In this document: one piece after another, positions 1-7,606 of the stretch
Position numbering within the stretch: position 1 is the first letter of the stretch
Layout: each line of letters begins with the position of its first letter
NCBI GenBank assembly: GCA_947259975.1
Contig: CAMYOD010000078.1
Span: forward strand, 62,001-126,000
Length of the DNA: 64,000 nucleotides
Direction of reading: 5' to 3'
Source of the DNA: an uncultured Gammaproteobacteria bacterium
GTDB taxonomy: Bacteria > Pseudomonadota > Gammaproteobacteria > HyVt-429
Notes under the pieces: generated by a model
What the model was told of the DNA's origin: nothing
Database searches by the model: none
The model's input: the letters and a program-made list of their open reading frames with translations, nothing else
Made by a program: the position numbers and the translations under genes

Positions 1-362
1 CAGTCCACAAACAGGCCTCGGATAAACAGCCAAGCCAGCAGAGCCATGGAAAAGGGTTTTACAGCCCAGTTGACGAACAGGGTAACGCCGATCCCACGCC
101 AGTGATCCTTGACCTGGTGCAGCGCGCGGAAATCAATCTTGAGCAGCATAGGGATGATCATCAGCCAGATCAGGACCGCCACCGGCAGATTGACCTGCGC
201 CACTTCCATCTTGCCGACCAGTTGAAAAGACTCAGGGATAAAATGCCCCAGCGCGATGCCGGCAACGATGCACAGAAAGACCCACACTGTAAGGTAACGT
301 TCAAATAAACCCATATCGGCCCCACTGGCCTTTTTTCCCGTCGTTTCACATTGCGCACTCAT
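1..362 (-). CDS. acr3: ACR3-family arsenite efflux permease (3' part outside window)
   Basis: Inner-membrane arsenite exporter of the ACR3 (bile/arsenite/riboflavin transporter) family. About 120 N-terminal residues are visible. They start MSAQCETTGKKASGADMG, then the family's first helix (LFERYLTVWVFLCIVAG) and a GHFIPESF-like segment, followed by two more hydrophobic helices (VNLPVAVLIWLMIIPML; WAVKPFSMALLAWLFI). The ATG at 362 overlaps the arsC stop as ATGA, so translation is probably coupled and the gene is the last known member of arsR-arsC-acr3. The C-terminal part, with the conserved transport cysteine, lies beyond position 1 and cannot be checked. Family assignment is by recognition of the N-terminal sequence. 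Confidence 0.88.
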   Translation of the reverse strand, partial: MSAQCETTGKKASGADMGLFERYLTVWVFLCIVAGIALGHFIPESFQLVGKMEVAQVNLPVAVLIWLMIIPMLLKIDFRALHQVKDHWRGIGVTLFVNWAVKPFSMALLAWLFIRGLFVD

Positions 363-814
363 GGCTCTGCCTCGGTTCTGTTCGTTTGTTCCACCAGTCC
401 TGATATCAAGGATTGGACCCGCTGGCGGATATCGTCCCGAGTCGCGCGAAACACCGCCAGGATCGACGCGTCGTCACCGGTGGCCTTGGCCGGGTCTTCC
501 AGGGGCCAGTGAATCTTGCGCACCGAGGGTGGTAGCAATGGGCATTGCTCGTCAGCATGTCCACAGACGGTGACCACGAGGTCAGCCCAATCGATCATGC
601 TGGCTGTCAGGCGCGTCGATTCCTGGCCCGAAATATCCACACCGGCCTCGTTCATCACCGCGATAGCGCGGGGATTCTTGCCATGCGCCTCAATCCCCGC
701 CGATTGCACATCGACCTTCCCGACACCCAGGGTTCGCGCCCAGCCTTCTGCCATCTGGGACCGGCAGGAATTCCCGGTACACAGAAACAGAATATTGATC
801 AGCCTATCCGGCAT
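359..814 (-). CDS. arsC: Arsenate reductase, LMW-phosphatase (thioredoxin-coupled) type
   Basis: Reduces arsenate to arsenite, the substrate of the ACR3 exporter. 151 residues. The phosphatase loop C12-X5-R18 (CTGNSCR) is at the N-terminus. Cysteines 84 and 91 have the seven-residue spacing of the Cys82/Cys89 relay known in thioredoxin-dependent ArsC enzymes, so thioredoxin coupling is inferred rather than glutaredoxin coupling. The open frame runs further upstream, but the ATG at 814 is chosen: it has an AGGAG about 8 bases before it, it begins at the family's N-terminus, and it lies 32 bases after the arsR stop. Second gene of the arsenic operon. Confidence 0.93.
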   Translation of the reverse strand: MPDRLINILFLCTGNSCRSQMAEGWARTLGVGKVDVQSAGIEAHGKNPRAIAVMNEAGVDISGQESTRLTASMIDWADLVVTVCGHADEQCPLLPPSVRKIHWPLEDPAKATGDDASILAVFRATRDDIRQRVQSLISGLVEQTNRTEAEP

Positions 815-846
815 TACACATTTCTCCTCAGTTCGCCCCTGAGCGA

Positions 847-1200
847 TCAGGCACAACAGGCACTGCCGGGGCGATTGGGCATCTGGCACAAGGCGCGATG
901 ATCGCGACTGAAGGGTATCTGCTTCGCGACGCCCTCGGTGGTTTGGGTGAGTACGACTTGGGTCCAGTCCGGTAGTTTTGGGTTTAACCGGTAATAGATC
1001 CACTGCCCCTGACGCCGGTCCAGAACAATCTCGGCTTCACGTAACAGCGCAAGGTGGCGCGAGATTTTTGGCTGGATTTCGCCGAGCGCATGGGTCAGCT
1101 CACATACACAGAGTTCACCTTCCCTGCTCAAAAGCACGAGAACCCGTAACCGCGTGAGATCCGCAAGAATCTTGAAGAAATGCTCTGCCTTTATATTCAT
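847..1200 (-). CDS. arsR: Arsenic-responsive repressor, ArsR/SmtB family
   Basis: Winged-helix repressor that leaves DNA on binding As(III). 117 residues from the ATG at 1200. The classic arsenite motif ELCVCEL (C31, C33) sits at the start of the recognition helix region, followed by the HTH (IQPKISRHLALL) and the wing (RRQGQWIYYRL). A C-terminal cysteine pair (ACCA) may add another thiol site. In-frame starts exist upstream (ATG at 1224, others to 1308), but they fall in or beyond the promoter and operator. The ATG at 1200 has no Shine-Dalgarno sequence and lies about 7 bases after a -10 box, so the mRNA may be leaderless. First gene of arsR-arsC-acr3. Confidence 0.92.
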   Translation of the reverse strand: MNIKAEHFFKILADLTRLRVLVLLSREGELCVCELTHALGEIQPKISRHLALLREAEIVLDRRQGQWIYYRLNPKLPDWTQVVLTQTTEGVAKQIPFSRDHRALCQMPNRPGSACCA

Positions 1201-1206
1201 AAAACC

Positions 1207-1244
1207 ATATATACTACTAGACATATATATGTGCAAGCATATAT
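1207..1244 (-). promoter_or_regulatory. arsR promoter with overlapping ArsR-type operator dyad
   Basis: Read on the minus strand, TTGCAC (1236-1231) and TATATA (1213-1208) are separated by 17 bases. An exact inverted repeat, ATATATG-N6-CATATAT (1225-1244), covers the -35 box, where an ArsR dimer would block RNA polymerase. The expected start of transcription falls on or beside the A of the arsR ATG at 1200. The operator role is inferred from position and symmetry. Confidence 0.6.
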
Positions 1245-1346
1245 GCGGGCATTCGGTAACGCTCAAATGGGTTCGTATAGAGCTATTTCCCGTCGGCAAT
1301 ATAAGCAACGACGAAATGACCGGATTGGGTCGTAAGCGGAAATGTT

Positions 1347-2405
1347 CTACTCGTATTTCTTGAGCAGGATACCCTCATCGCCGCAGCATTCGGCGGCGCA
1401 TTTCTTAACCGCGTGCAATGCCTGTGCGTCCTGATCGAGGTAGGCGTCCACGGGTAGATTTTCGGTCGCGCAGTCGCAGCCCTTGTCGTCGTAGACATAG
1501 ACATTGGTCAGGCCCGCCGCGCGCGCCATGTCGTGGGCACGCCAAAGGGTCTCGCTGGGTGTCGCGGCGATATGGCTCAGCTTGTAGGCAGGAAAAAACT
1601 TCGTAATATGCCAGGGACTGTCGGCGCCGAGATGATCGCGGATCCATTCGGCGATTCCACGTAGCATGACCGGGTCGTCGTTCTTGCCGGGGATGATGTT
1701 GGTACGCGTTTCCACATGGATGCCGAGTCGCGCCGCGGTCTCGATGGAGGTGAGCACCTGCTCGACCCGGGCCACCGGGCAAATGGCTTTATAGAAATCA
1801 TCGTCCAGACTCTTGATGTCGGAACACAGCACATCCACCTGCGGCGCCATCAACGTCAGGGCCTCGTCCGTAACGAAACTGTTGCTCACATAGACGGTGT
1901 ACAGGCCCTGCGCCTGCGCCAGTTCCGAGACATCGAGCACATACTCGAGCCACACCGCCGGCTCCGAATAGGTAAAGGCGATGCCCTCGGCACCGTGACG
2001 CTGCGCCGCCGCGACCAGCTCCTGCGGCGTGACATAGGCGGCGGTCGATTCGCCCCGCGCCAGGTCATCCAGGGCCGCGGTGCCCCAGGAGATCTCCAGA
2101 TTATGACAGCCACCGCAGCGGAAGTTGCAACCGTAGCTGCCGACGGACATGACCTGGCTGCCGGATCGATAATGGCGCACCGGCTTGCCTTCGATGGACC
2201 CGACCTCGATGGACGACAGGATGCCGTAGGACAGGTTGTACAGCGTACCACTGCGATTGACATGGGCCTGACAGAAGCCTCGCTGGCCGTGACCGAGCTT
2301 GCAGCGCCACAGGCACAAATGGCAGCGGGTGGTACCGTTGGCGAGCCGTTCCTGCAGACGGGTCGGCACGAGCTGATAGGTCTCTGGTGCGGATCGGGCG
2401 GTCAT
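1347..2405 (-). CDS. amrS: AmmeMemoRadiSam-system radical SAM enzyme (AmrS)
   Basis: 352-residue radical SAM protein of the pyruvate-formate-lyase-activase-like AmrS family. The [4Fe-4S] motif C93-X3-C97-X2-C100 (CNFRCGGC) is intact. An N-terminal cysteine set (C28, C31, C35, C45) precedes it, as is usual for this family. Later segments (AFTYSEPAVWLEY, DVLCSDIKSLDD, HITKFFPAYKL) are typical of AmrS. The C-terminus is unusual: it carries CDC and KKCAAECCGDE cysteine clusters that could hold a further metal centre. The usual partners, an AMMECR1 protein and a Memo-like protein, are not next to it, so it is an orphan here. Its substrate is unknown. It lies upstream of arsR on the same strand with a 146-base gap. 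Confidence 0.85.
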   Translation of the reverse strand: MTARSAPETYQLVPTRLQERLANGTTRCHLCLWRCKLGHGQRGFCQAHVNRSGTLYNLSYGILSSIEVGSIEGKPVRHYRSGSQVMSVGSYGCNFRCGGCHNLEISWGTAALDDLARGESTAAYVTPQELVAAAQRHGAEGIAFTYSEPAVWLEYVLDVSELAQAQGLYTVYVSNSFVTDEALTLMAPQVDVLCSDIKSLDDDFYKAICPVARVEQVLTSIETAARLGIHVETRTNIIPGKNDDPVMLRGIAEWIRDHLGADSPWHITKFFPAYKLSHIAATPSETLWRAHDMARAAGLTNVYVYDDKGCDCATENLPVDAYLDQDAQALHAVKKCAAECCGDEGILLKKYE

Positions 2406-2546
2406 GTCAATTCTCCGGTTCCCCTAACTTAGGCGCAAGGCGGCCGGGATACAACCCCAGGCAGGTTCCCGTTACCATAAGGCGATAGACCTGTGTGTCG
2501 TAAGGTTATGCGCAAACGTAATATATTGTTCGATATGGGAGGCGTC

Positions 2547-2996
2547 ATGTCCGTCGGTGACATCTGTAATCGTGAAGTCGTTATCGTCAACCGTAATGAA
2601 CACATCTTGGCCACGGCCAAACTGATGCGCAACCATCACGTGGGCGATGTCGTGGTGGTGGAGGAAACCGCGGCCGGTCGCAAGCCGGTGGGCATTGTCA
2701 CCGACCGGGACATCGTCGTCGAGGTCATCGCCAAGGAGGTCGGCTTCGACACCGTTACCGCCGGCGACATCATGAGCATCGGCCTCGTCACGGCGCGCGA
2801 AGAAGACAGCCTCTGGGACGCGATCAGACTCATGCGGGGCAAAGGCATACGCCGCCTGCCGGTAGTCGATGCCGCCGGTATCCTGCAGGGTATTGTCACG
2901 GTGGACGACCTGCTCGATCTACTGGCCGAAGAGATGGTGAATCTGTCCCGGGTTGCGAGCCGCGAACGGGGGCGGGAAACGGAAGAGAGGACCTAA
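2547..2996 (+). CDS. CBS-domain pair protein
   Basis: 149-residue cytosolic protein made almost entirely of two CBS motifs (about residues 3-64 and 70-131), a Bateman module that usually binds adenosyl nucleotides and signals energy state. Typical strings are GIVTDRDIVVEVIAKE in the first motif and GIRRLPVVDAAGILQGIVTVDDLLDLLAEE in the second. The ATG at 2547 is chosen over upstream in-frame starts because GGGAGG lies 4-5 bases before it. It is divergent from amrS and convergent with sthA, with a heptad repeat array filling the convergent gap. No effector domain is fused, so the target is unknown. Confidence 0.85.
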   Translation: MSVGDICNREVVIVNRNEHILATAKLMRNHHVGDVVVVEETAAGRKPVGIVTDRDIVVEVIAKEVGFDTVTAGDIMSIGLVTAREEDSLWDAIRLMRGKGIRRLPVVDAAGILQGIVTVDDLLDLLAEEMVNLSRVASRERGRETEERT

Positions 2997-3002
2997 CAGC
3001 AG

Positions 3003-3140
3003 ATACAAGTTGCAAGTTGCAAGTTGCAAGATGCAAGATGCAAGATGCAAGATGCAAGATGCAAGTTTCAAGTAAAACAAACGGCTCGATTCGGTGTTCT
3101 AATAACTTGTACCTTGTATCTTGCATCTTGAAACTTGTTA
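3003..3140. repeat. Heptad repeat array with an inverted downstream block
   Basis: Ten contiguous 7-base units of the form (a/t)(t)(g/a/t)CAAG run from 3003 to 3072: one atacaag, three ttgcaag, five atgcaag and one tttcaag. After 33 bases, five units in the opposite orientation (CTTGnnn) run from 3106 to 3140. The two blocks are complementary and can fold into a long stem. The array fills the gap between the convergent CBS-protein and sthA genes. The same heptads recur at 56730-56764. Confidence 0.9.
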
Positions 3141-3152
3141 CTTTTGTGTCAT

Positions 3153-4544
3153 CTAACTTTCCTCGAACTTGTTATAGGCGTCTAACGCCGCAATCTTATA
3201 TGTCCCCGCCAGAGTCGGATAATTGAAAACTGTGTATAGGAAATACTCGAGGGTTCCACCCAATGCCATCACGGCCTGACCGATATGGATGAGTTCGGTC
3301 GCCCCCTCGCCCAGAATGTGGGCACCGAGCAGCTTCCGGTCCGCAACATTGAATAGCAACTTCACCATCCCCTCCTCGAGACCGAGAATCTGACCCCGTG
3401 CACTCTCGCGGAACCGCGCGATACCGACCTCATAGGAAATACCCTCGCGGGTGAGTTCCTCCTCGGTCTTGCCAACCATGGACACCGACGGTACGCCGTA
3501 AATTCCGAAGGGCAGATACTCGAGATTCGGCATGCCGGTACCGGTGAAGGCGTGATAGGCCGCGGCGCGGCCCTGGTACATGCTGCTCGCGGCCAGGGCC
3601 GGAAAGCCGACAATGTCGCCACCGGCGTAAATGTGATCGACGTCGGTCTGGTAATTCTCATTGACCTTGAGCTGGCCCCGCTTGTCCGCCTGCAGGCCCG
3701 CGGCCGCGAGATTGAGCATATCCGTATTGCCCTGACGGCCACCGGCAAACAACACCGCGTCGCAGCGAATCTCTTTGCCGCTCTCCAGCCGCACCAACGC
3801 CCCGGCATCACCCGTGCGCCGAATTTCCGCGCAGGCCTCACCGAGTCGGAACGTCAGACCGCTGTCACGCATGTGATACATAAGGTCGGCGACGATTTCC
3901 TGGTCGACGAAATCGAGGATGGTGTCGCGCCCATCGACCAGGGTGACCTCCATGTCCAGCGCCGAGAGCATGGAAGCGTACTCGATGCCGACGATGCCGC
4001 CACCAATCACTGCCAGGCGCCGCGGCAGCTGCGGCAGGTCGAGGAGCTGGTCACTGTCGAAAATATTCAGGCCGTCGAACTCGATGTCCGGCGGATGATA
4101 GGGCCGCGAACCGACGGCGATAAAAATGAAATCGGATTCGAGTTTGACCTTCTCACCGCTCGGCGGTGTAACGACCAGACAATGCGGATCTGTAAAAGAT
4201 GCCTCACCGGAAATGATATCGATGTGGTTGCGCTGCAACTGCGACTCGATGATGGATGACTCATGCTTCAGGACCTGGCGCAGGCGCAGGGCCAGATCGC
4301 TCATATCGACATCGGATTTGAGCCGGTAGCCCTGACCATAAAATGCCCGCTGATGGTGACCGGTGAGATACAGAATGGCCTCGCGCAGGGTCTTGCTCGG
4401 AATCGTGCCGGTATGGATGCAGGCGCCGCCGAGTTTGCCTCGCTCGATGATGGCGACGCGCTTGCCCAGCTTGGCGGCCTGCACCGCGGCGCGCTGTCCC
4501 GCCGGACCGCTGCCGATGGCCACGAAATCGTACTTTTCCATCAT
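3153..4544 (-). CDS. sthA: Soluble pyridine nucleotide transhydrogenase
   Basis: 463-residue FAD flavoprotein of the disulfide-reductase fold that exchanges hydride between NADPH and NAD+. The N-terminal dinucleotide motif is GSGPAG (residues 11-16), an internal NAD(P) motif is GGGIVGIEYASML, and the C-terminal dimerisation domain is present. The redox cysteine pair of lipoamide dehydrogenases (C-X4-C) is broken here: GGAC42-IHTG-T47 has threonine in place of the second cysteine. That is the hallmark separating SthA from disulfide reductases. Single gene, convergent with the CBS-domain gene. Confidence 0.88.
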   Translation of the reverse strand: MMEKYDFVAIGSGPAGQRAAVQAAKLGKRVAIIERGKLGGACIHTGTIPSKTLREAILYLTGHHQRAFYGQGYRLKSDVDMSDLALRLRQVLKHESSIIESQLQRNHIDIISGEASFTDPHCLVVTPPSGEKVKLESDFIFIAVGSRPYHPPDIEFDGLNIFDSDQLLDLPQLPRRLAVIGGGIVGIEYASMLSALDMEVTLVDGRDTILDFVDQEIVADLMYHMRDSGLTFRLGEACAEIRRTGDAGALVRLESGKEIRCDAVLFAGGRQGNTDMLNLAAAGLQADKRGQLKVNENYQTDVDHIYAGGDIVGFPALAASSMYQGRAAAYHAFTGTGMPNLEYLPFGIYGVPSVSMVGKTEEELTREGISYEVGIARFRESARGQILGLEEGMVKLLFNVADRKLLGAHILGEGATELIHIGQAVMALGGTLEYFLYTVFNYPTLAGTYKIAALDAYNKFEES

Positions 4545-4793
4545 GATTCAATCCTTGTCGTCGCCGCGTGAGACACGCGCCTGACAGCGGACGTGCCATA
4601 CCCACACCACACTACTGCTAACGACCGCCCCGGAACAAGCTTGAATCGGGCGGTGGCAAAAACGGCTGAGATGGCGTCAGGGTTCCTGGGTGTGGCAATA
4701 ACAGATCATGCCGGCGGTACAGCCGGCGCCCCGGGCTGGCTTGGCGGGTTTTTCGGCCGCCGGATTCAGCGGCACCCGGCCCGGGCGCGGCGA

Positions 4794-5699
4794 TCAGTAT
4801 TTGTACTGCAGGTTCAGGCCCCAGGCGCGGCGGCGCTCCGAGAGGATATCCTGCTGCGCCGCCGCCTCGTCGGCATAACGATAGATAAAATCCGCCTGAA
4901 AACGTTCGGAAAGTTTGCCACCTACCCCGGCGCTGAAACCACGCTGATAGCTCTCGAGATCGGTCGCGCCCTTATACTCCGTATAGACGTTACGGCGCAG
5001 ATCCGCGGCGAAGCTCGCCGAGATACCCCAGACGAGCGGCAGGCGGCCGGTCAGATTCAAGCCCTGACCTTCCCGCAGCAACTTATCCTCAGCATCGCGT
5101 TGTTCGTCGACCTCGTAACCCAAACTGAGTTCGCCACGCTGGTCCGCAAACTGCCAGACCTGGGCCAGGCCGGCACCGGCCGCATCACCCTCGGTCAGGG
5201 GCACCGTGAAGCCGGGTGCGACGTCGCCAGATTCATCGACAGAATAGCGATAGTAGATCCGGGTGCGTGACCTGGGACTTAGCGCGAATTCAGGACCCAC
5301 GGCGAAACCATGACTGCGCGCGACGCCGGTATCACTTAGCAGTGAACGCCGATAGCGATAATCCACAAAGCCGCCGACCTGATAGGTACCCAGTTCCGAC
5401 ATGCCACGCAGACTGCCGGAAAAACCGTGCGCATGCTGTCCCAGTGGATCGAGGACCGCCGCCCATGGATCCGCCGCCGGTTGCCAATCAAATGTGGCGC
5501 GCCAACGGGTATCACCCAGTTCCGCCGTCTGGGCAAAACCGGATGTCGCTGCCATGGGGGGTGCGGAGTCCAGCACGTATTCAGCCAGCAGGGTCTGGCC
5601 CGACGTCGGGCGCAAAGAAAGGCCCACGCCAAGGACCAACACGCCAAAGATGCGCACGGCAGCGCTGCTCGTGCAGCGGCGTACGGTACCAGAATCCAT
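4794..5699 (-). CDS. Predicted outer-membrane beta-barrel protein
   Basis: About 301 residues from the ATG at 5699. The N-terminus has a signal-peptide-like segment (VRIFGVLVLGVGLSLRPTSG), and the rest alternates polar and hydrophobic residues in strands rich in Tyr and Arg (VDYRYRRSLL, TRIYYRYSVDE, FQADFIYRYAD), ending in an aromatic residue (GLNLQYKY) as barrel proteins do. I do not recognise a named family. In-frame starts also exist at 5726 (ATG) and 5765 (GTG, weak GGGAG before it), and none has a strong ribosome site, so the start is uncertain. Flanked by sthA and hspQ on the same strand, with no operon evidence. Confidence 0.6.
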   Translation of the reverse strand: MDSGTVRRCTSSAAVRIFGVLVLGVGLSLRPTSGQTLLAEYVLDSAPPMAATSGFAQTAELGDTRWRATFDWQPAADPWAAVLDPLGQHAHGFSGSLRGMSELGTYQVGGFVDYRYRRSLLSDTGVARSHGFAVGPEFALSPRSRTRIYYRYSVDESGDVAPGFTVPLTEGDAAGAGLAQVWQFADQRGELSLGYEVDEQRDAEDKLLREGQGLNLTGRLPLVWGISASFAADLRRNVYTEYKGATDLESYQRGFSAGVGGKLSERFQADFIYRYADEAAAQQDILSERRRAWGLNLQYKY

Positions 5700-5869
5700 A
5701 CTATTGTTATTCTGCGGTCCGGCCATTGGGGCACCAGAAATCGGGTGTTTTCCTAAGGTGTACACCCGCTCCCGCCCCGATTCAAGTTTTCCGTGCGCCT
5801 ATTCTGACTGACGGCGTGGATCCTGTGCCCAATGGTCCGCGGTTTGCGGCTCACGCCGCCGACCCGGGG

Positions 5870-6196
5870 TCAATTCATCTTATGATGGACCACATAGCGG
5901 CCGTCCTGAAAGTCGTCGAACGCGATAGTCACACCCGGATGATTGACAGGCTCCTGGCTGTCATCCGCGTCCAGATTGCGCTCGGCCACGTAGGTCTCAT
6001 GCACCGCATTGTGCACCAACACGCGGTACCAGGGTTGATCCTTCGGCGGCCGCGTCAGCGCCACCTGATCATACCATTCGTCAGACGCCTGGCAGGTCGC
6101 GTCCACATCCACGACCACAGCCCGATAATCGAACAATCGGTGGCGTACCAGTTGCCCGACACTGAATCTTGCACTTGAGTCTTTCATACCAATCAT
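5870..6196 (-). CDS. hspQ: Heat shock protein HspQ (YccV/hemimethylated-DNA-binding fold)
   Basis: 108-residue small protein. Family signatures are FSVGQLVRHRLFDYRAVVVDVD near the N-terminus and PWYRVLVHNAVHETYVAERNL in the middle. HspQ was described as a regulator that modulates DnaA stability and Lon specificity in enterobacteria; that role is family knowledge, not visible here. Two candidate ATGs, at 6196 and 6187, give nearly the same protein. Single gene followed by a long intergenic region toward ctaB. Confidence 0.88.
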   Translation of the reverse strand: MIGMKDSSARFSVGQLVRHRLFDYRAVVVDVDATCQASDEWYDQVALTRPPKDQPWYRVLVHNAVHETYVAERNLDADDSQEPVNHPGVTIAFDDFQDGRYVVHHKMN

Positions 6197-6379
6197 CTAG
6201 ACATTCATGATCTCTTTGAAACAATTATCCATCGCTCCGGGTGAAGAGAAAAGAGAAAAGAACTAATTGCCGACTGAGAGAACGCAATCACCAACAGTGG
6301 CAATGCGCGCCTTGACACGTAAGAGACCACGCCGGGATACGTTTCCGGCGACCGTCGGCCGCAGGGCGAAGCGGAAACA

Positions 6380-6404
6380 GCAAGATGTCCAGTGGACATC
6401 TTGC
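6380..6404. repeat. Perfect palindrome, 12-bp arms
   Basis: GCAAGATGTCCA, a single G, then its exact reverse complement. It lies inside hairpin element copy 1, beside the nested inverted-repeat element. Function unknown. Confidence 0.85.
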
Positions 6405-6417
6405 CCGCAGAGCGGAA

Positions 6418-6503
6418 GAAATGGGGTCGGAGTGGATTTTTCATTATCGATCTAGGGCTGGTGCCATGATATTTTTGAAAAAACTCCACTCCGACCCCAT
6501 TTC
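6418..6503. mobile_element. MITE-like element with GGGGTCGGAGTG termini, copy 1
   Basis: Exact 19-base terminal inverted repeats, GAAATGGGGTCGGAGTGGA at 6418-6436 and its complement at 6485-6503, enclose about 48 AT-rich bases. The same termini recur at 30474-30561. Size and termini resemble non-autonomous REP/MITE sequences moved by Y1 (REP-associated) transposases, but no transposase lies in this window, so mobility is inferred. Confidence 0.7.
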
Positions 6504-6649
6504 TCAACCCTGGGCTTGCGCACGAGAGCAGGGAGAGCGCAGCGCGCAAGCGGCCGTCGAGCCTACAGGGATGTATACACGGCGTGTCGCCGCAAACGTA
6601 TCCCGGCGTGGCCCCTGCACCTCATTTATTGCCAAAACCGAAACTTGTT

Positions 6650-7579
6650 CTAGAGAAGGCCGGCAAAGAATCCGCGATAATGGTCGAGCAGTAATGCCGC
6701 GAACAGCAACGACAAGTATTGAATGGAATAGAGAAAAGTCTTCTTGGAAAGCGCGTCACTGTAATTGCGATACAGGCTGACCACGTAATACAGAAAACCG
6801 ACATTGAGCAACATGGCCGCGACCAGGTAGAACAGACCACTCATGCCTGTGACATACGGCATCGCGGTAACCGGTACCAGCAGGATGGTGTATAGAAGAA
6901 TCTGCAGCTGGGTGTATTCACTGCCGTGGGTCACCGGCAGCATGGGAATCCCCGCGCGCGCATACTCCTCGTGGCGGTAGAGGGCCAACGCCCAGAAGTG
7001 CGGCGGTGTCCAGACAAAAATAATCGCGAACAACCACCAGGCCTCGGGGGCCACGCTGCCGTGCACCGCGGCCCAACCGAGCACCGGCGGCATCGCGCCG
7101 GCGGCCCCGCCGATCACGATGTTCTGCGGCGTGATCTTTTTCAGGAAAACCGTATAGATGACCGCGTAACCTATAAGGGAGACGAAGGTAAGCACCGCGG
7201 TGAGTACATTTACCGCACCGGCCAGGATCACCATGGACACCGCGCCCAGCGTGAGCGCAAAAACGAAGGCCTGACGCACCGTGAGATGCCCGGTGGGCAA
7301 GGGCCGGGCCCGCGTGCGCGCCATCACCGCGTCGGCCCCGAGATCGATAATGTGATTGAGCGCGGCACCGGACGCCGCTCCGAGCCCGATACCGAGCGTG
7401 CCCAAAATCAGCGCCTCGAGCGGCACCATGCCCGGCACAGACATAAACATGCCGACTACGGCGGTGAAGACGATCAGCAATACCACCCGCGGCTTGGTGA
7501 GTTCGAAAAACTCCCGCGCCAGCCCATTGAGGCGCTGCCACTGGTTGATTTCGGTTTCGCTGGAAAGCTCTGATTTCAT
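6650..7579 (-). CDS. ctaB: Protoheme IX farnesyltransferase (heme O synthase)
   Basis: 309-residue polytopic membrane protein of the UbiA superfamily that attaches a farnesyl chain to heme B to give heme O. The prenyl-binding region is NHIIDLGADAVMARTRARPLPTG at about residues 75-97, with the conserved N/D/D and RT..RPLP pattern. A second motif, YRHEEYARAGIPMLPV, follows about 100 residues later. About eight or nine hydrophobic helices are visible. Last gene of the minus-strand cytochrome oxidase cluster, downstream of the SCO-like gene with a 27-base gap. Also called cyoE in bo3 operons; here the context is an aa3/caa3-type oxidase. Confidence 0.95.
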   Translation of the reverse strand: MKSELSSETEINQWQRLNGLAREFFELTKPRVVLLIVFTAVVGMFMSVPGMVPLEALILGTLGIGLGAASGAALNHIIDLGADAVMARTRARPLPTGHLTVRQAFVFALTLGAVSMVILAGAVNVLTAVLTFVSLIGYAVIYTVFLKKITPQNIVIGGAAGAMPPVLGWAAVHGSVAPEAWWLFAIIFVWTPPHFWALALYRHEEYARAGIPMLPVTHGSEYTQLQILLYTILLVPVTAMPYVTGMSGLFYLVAAMLLNVGFLYYVVSLYRNYSDALSKKTFLYSIQYLSLLFAALLLDHYRGFFAGLL

Positions 7580-7606
7580 TCTTCTGCTTGTCTTTGGCGG
7601 CGTCGC

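Larger units (their letters stand above)
6327..6611. repeat. Long-arm hairpin element, copy 1 (285 bp, enlarged)
   Basis: Outer arms 6327-6352 and 6586-6611 are complementary at 25 of 26 positions. Inside the left arm is CGTCGGCCGC (6353-6362). Inside the right arm is the conserved core segment 6550-6585, which contains GTCGAGCCTACAGGGA and matches copy 2 at 32 of 36 positions. The inner loop, about 6 bases in copy 2, here holds roughly 190 bases that include a perfect palindrome (6380-6404) and a nested 86 bp inverted-repeat element (6418-6503). The element begins 38 bases after the ctaB stop. Confidence 0.85.

Noticed and set aside
102-842. Plus-strand open frames opposite acr3 and arsC
   Set aside because: Antisense to clearly recognised genes; no family resemblance and no ribosome sites.
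3003-3072. Tandem repeats considered as a CRISPR array
   Set aside because: Units are 7 bases with no spacers; no cas genes nearby.
4624-4660. ACCGCCCCG...CGGGCGGT hairpin between sthA and the barrel gene
   Set aside because: Long loop, bulged stem and no T run on the correct side for either strand.
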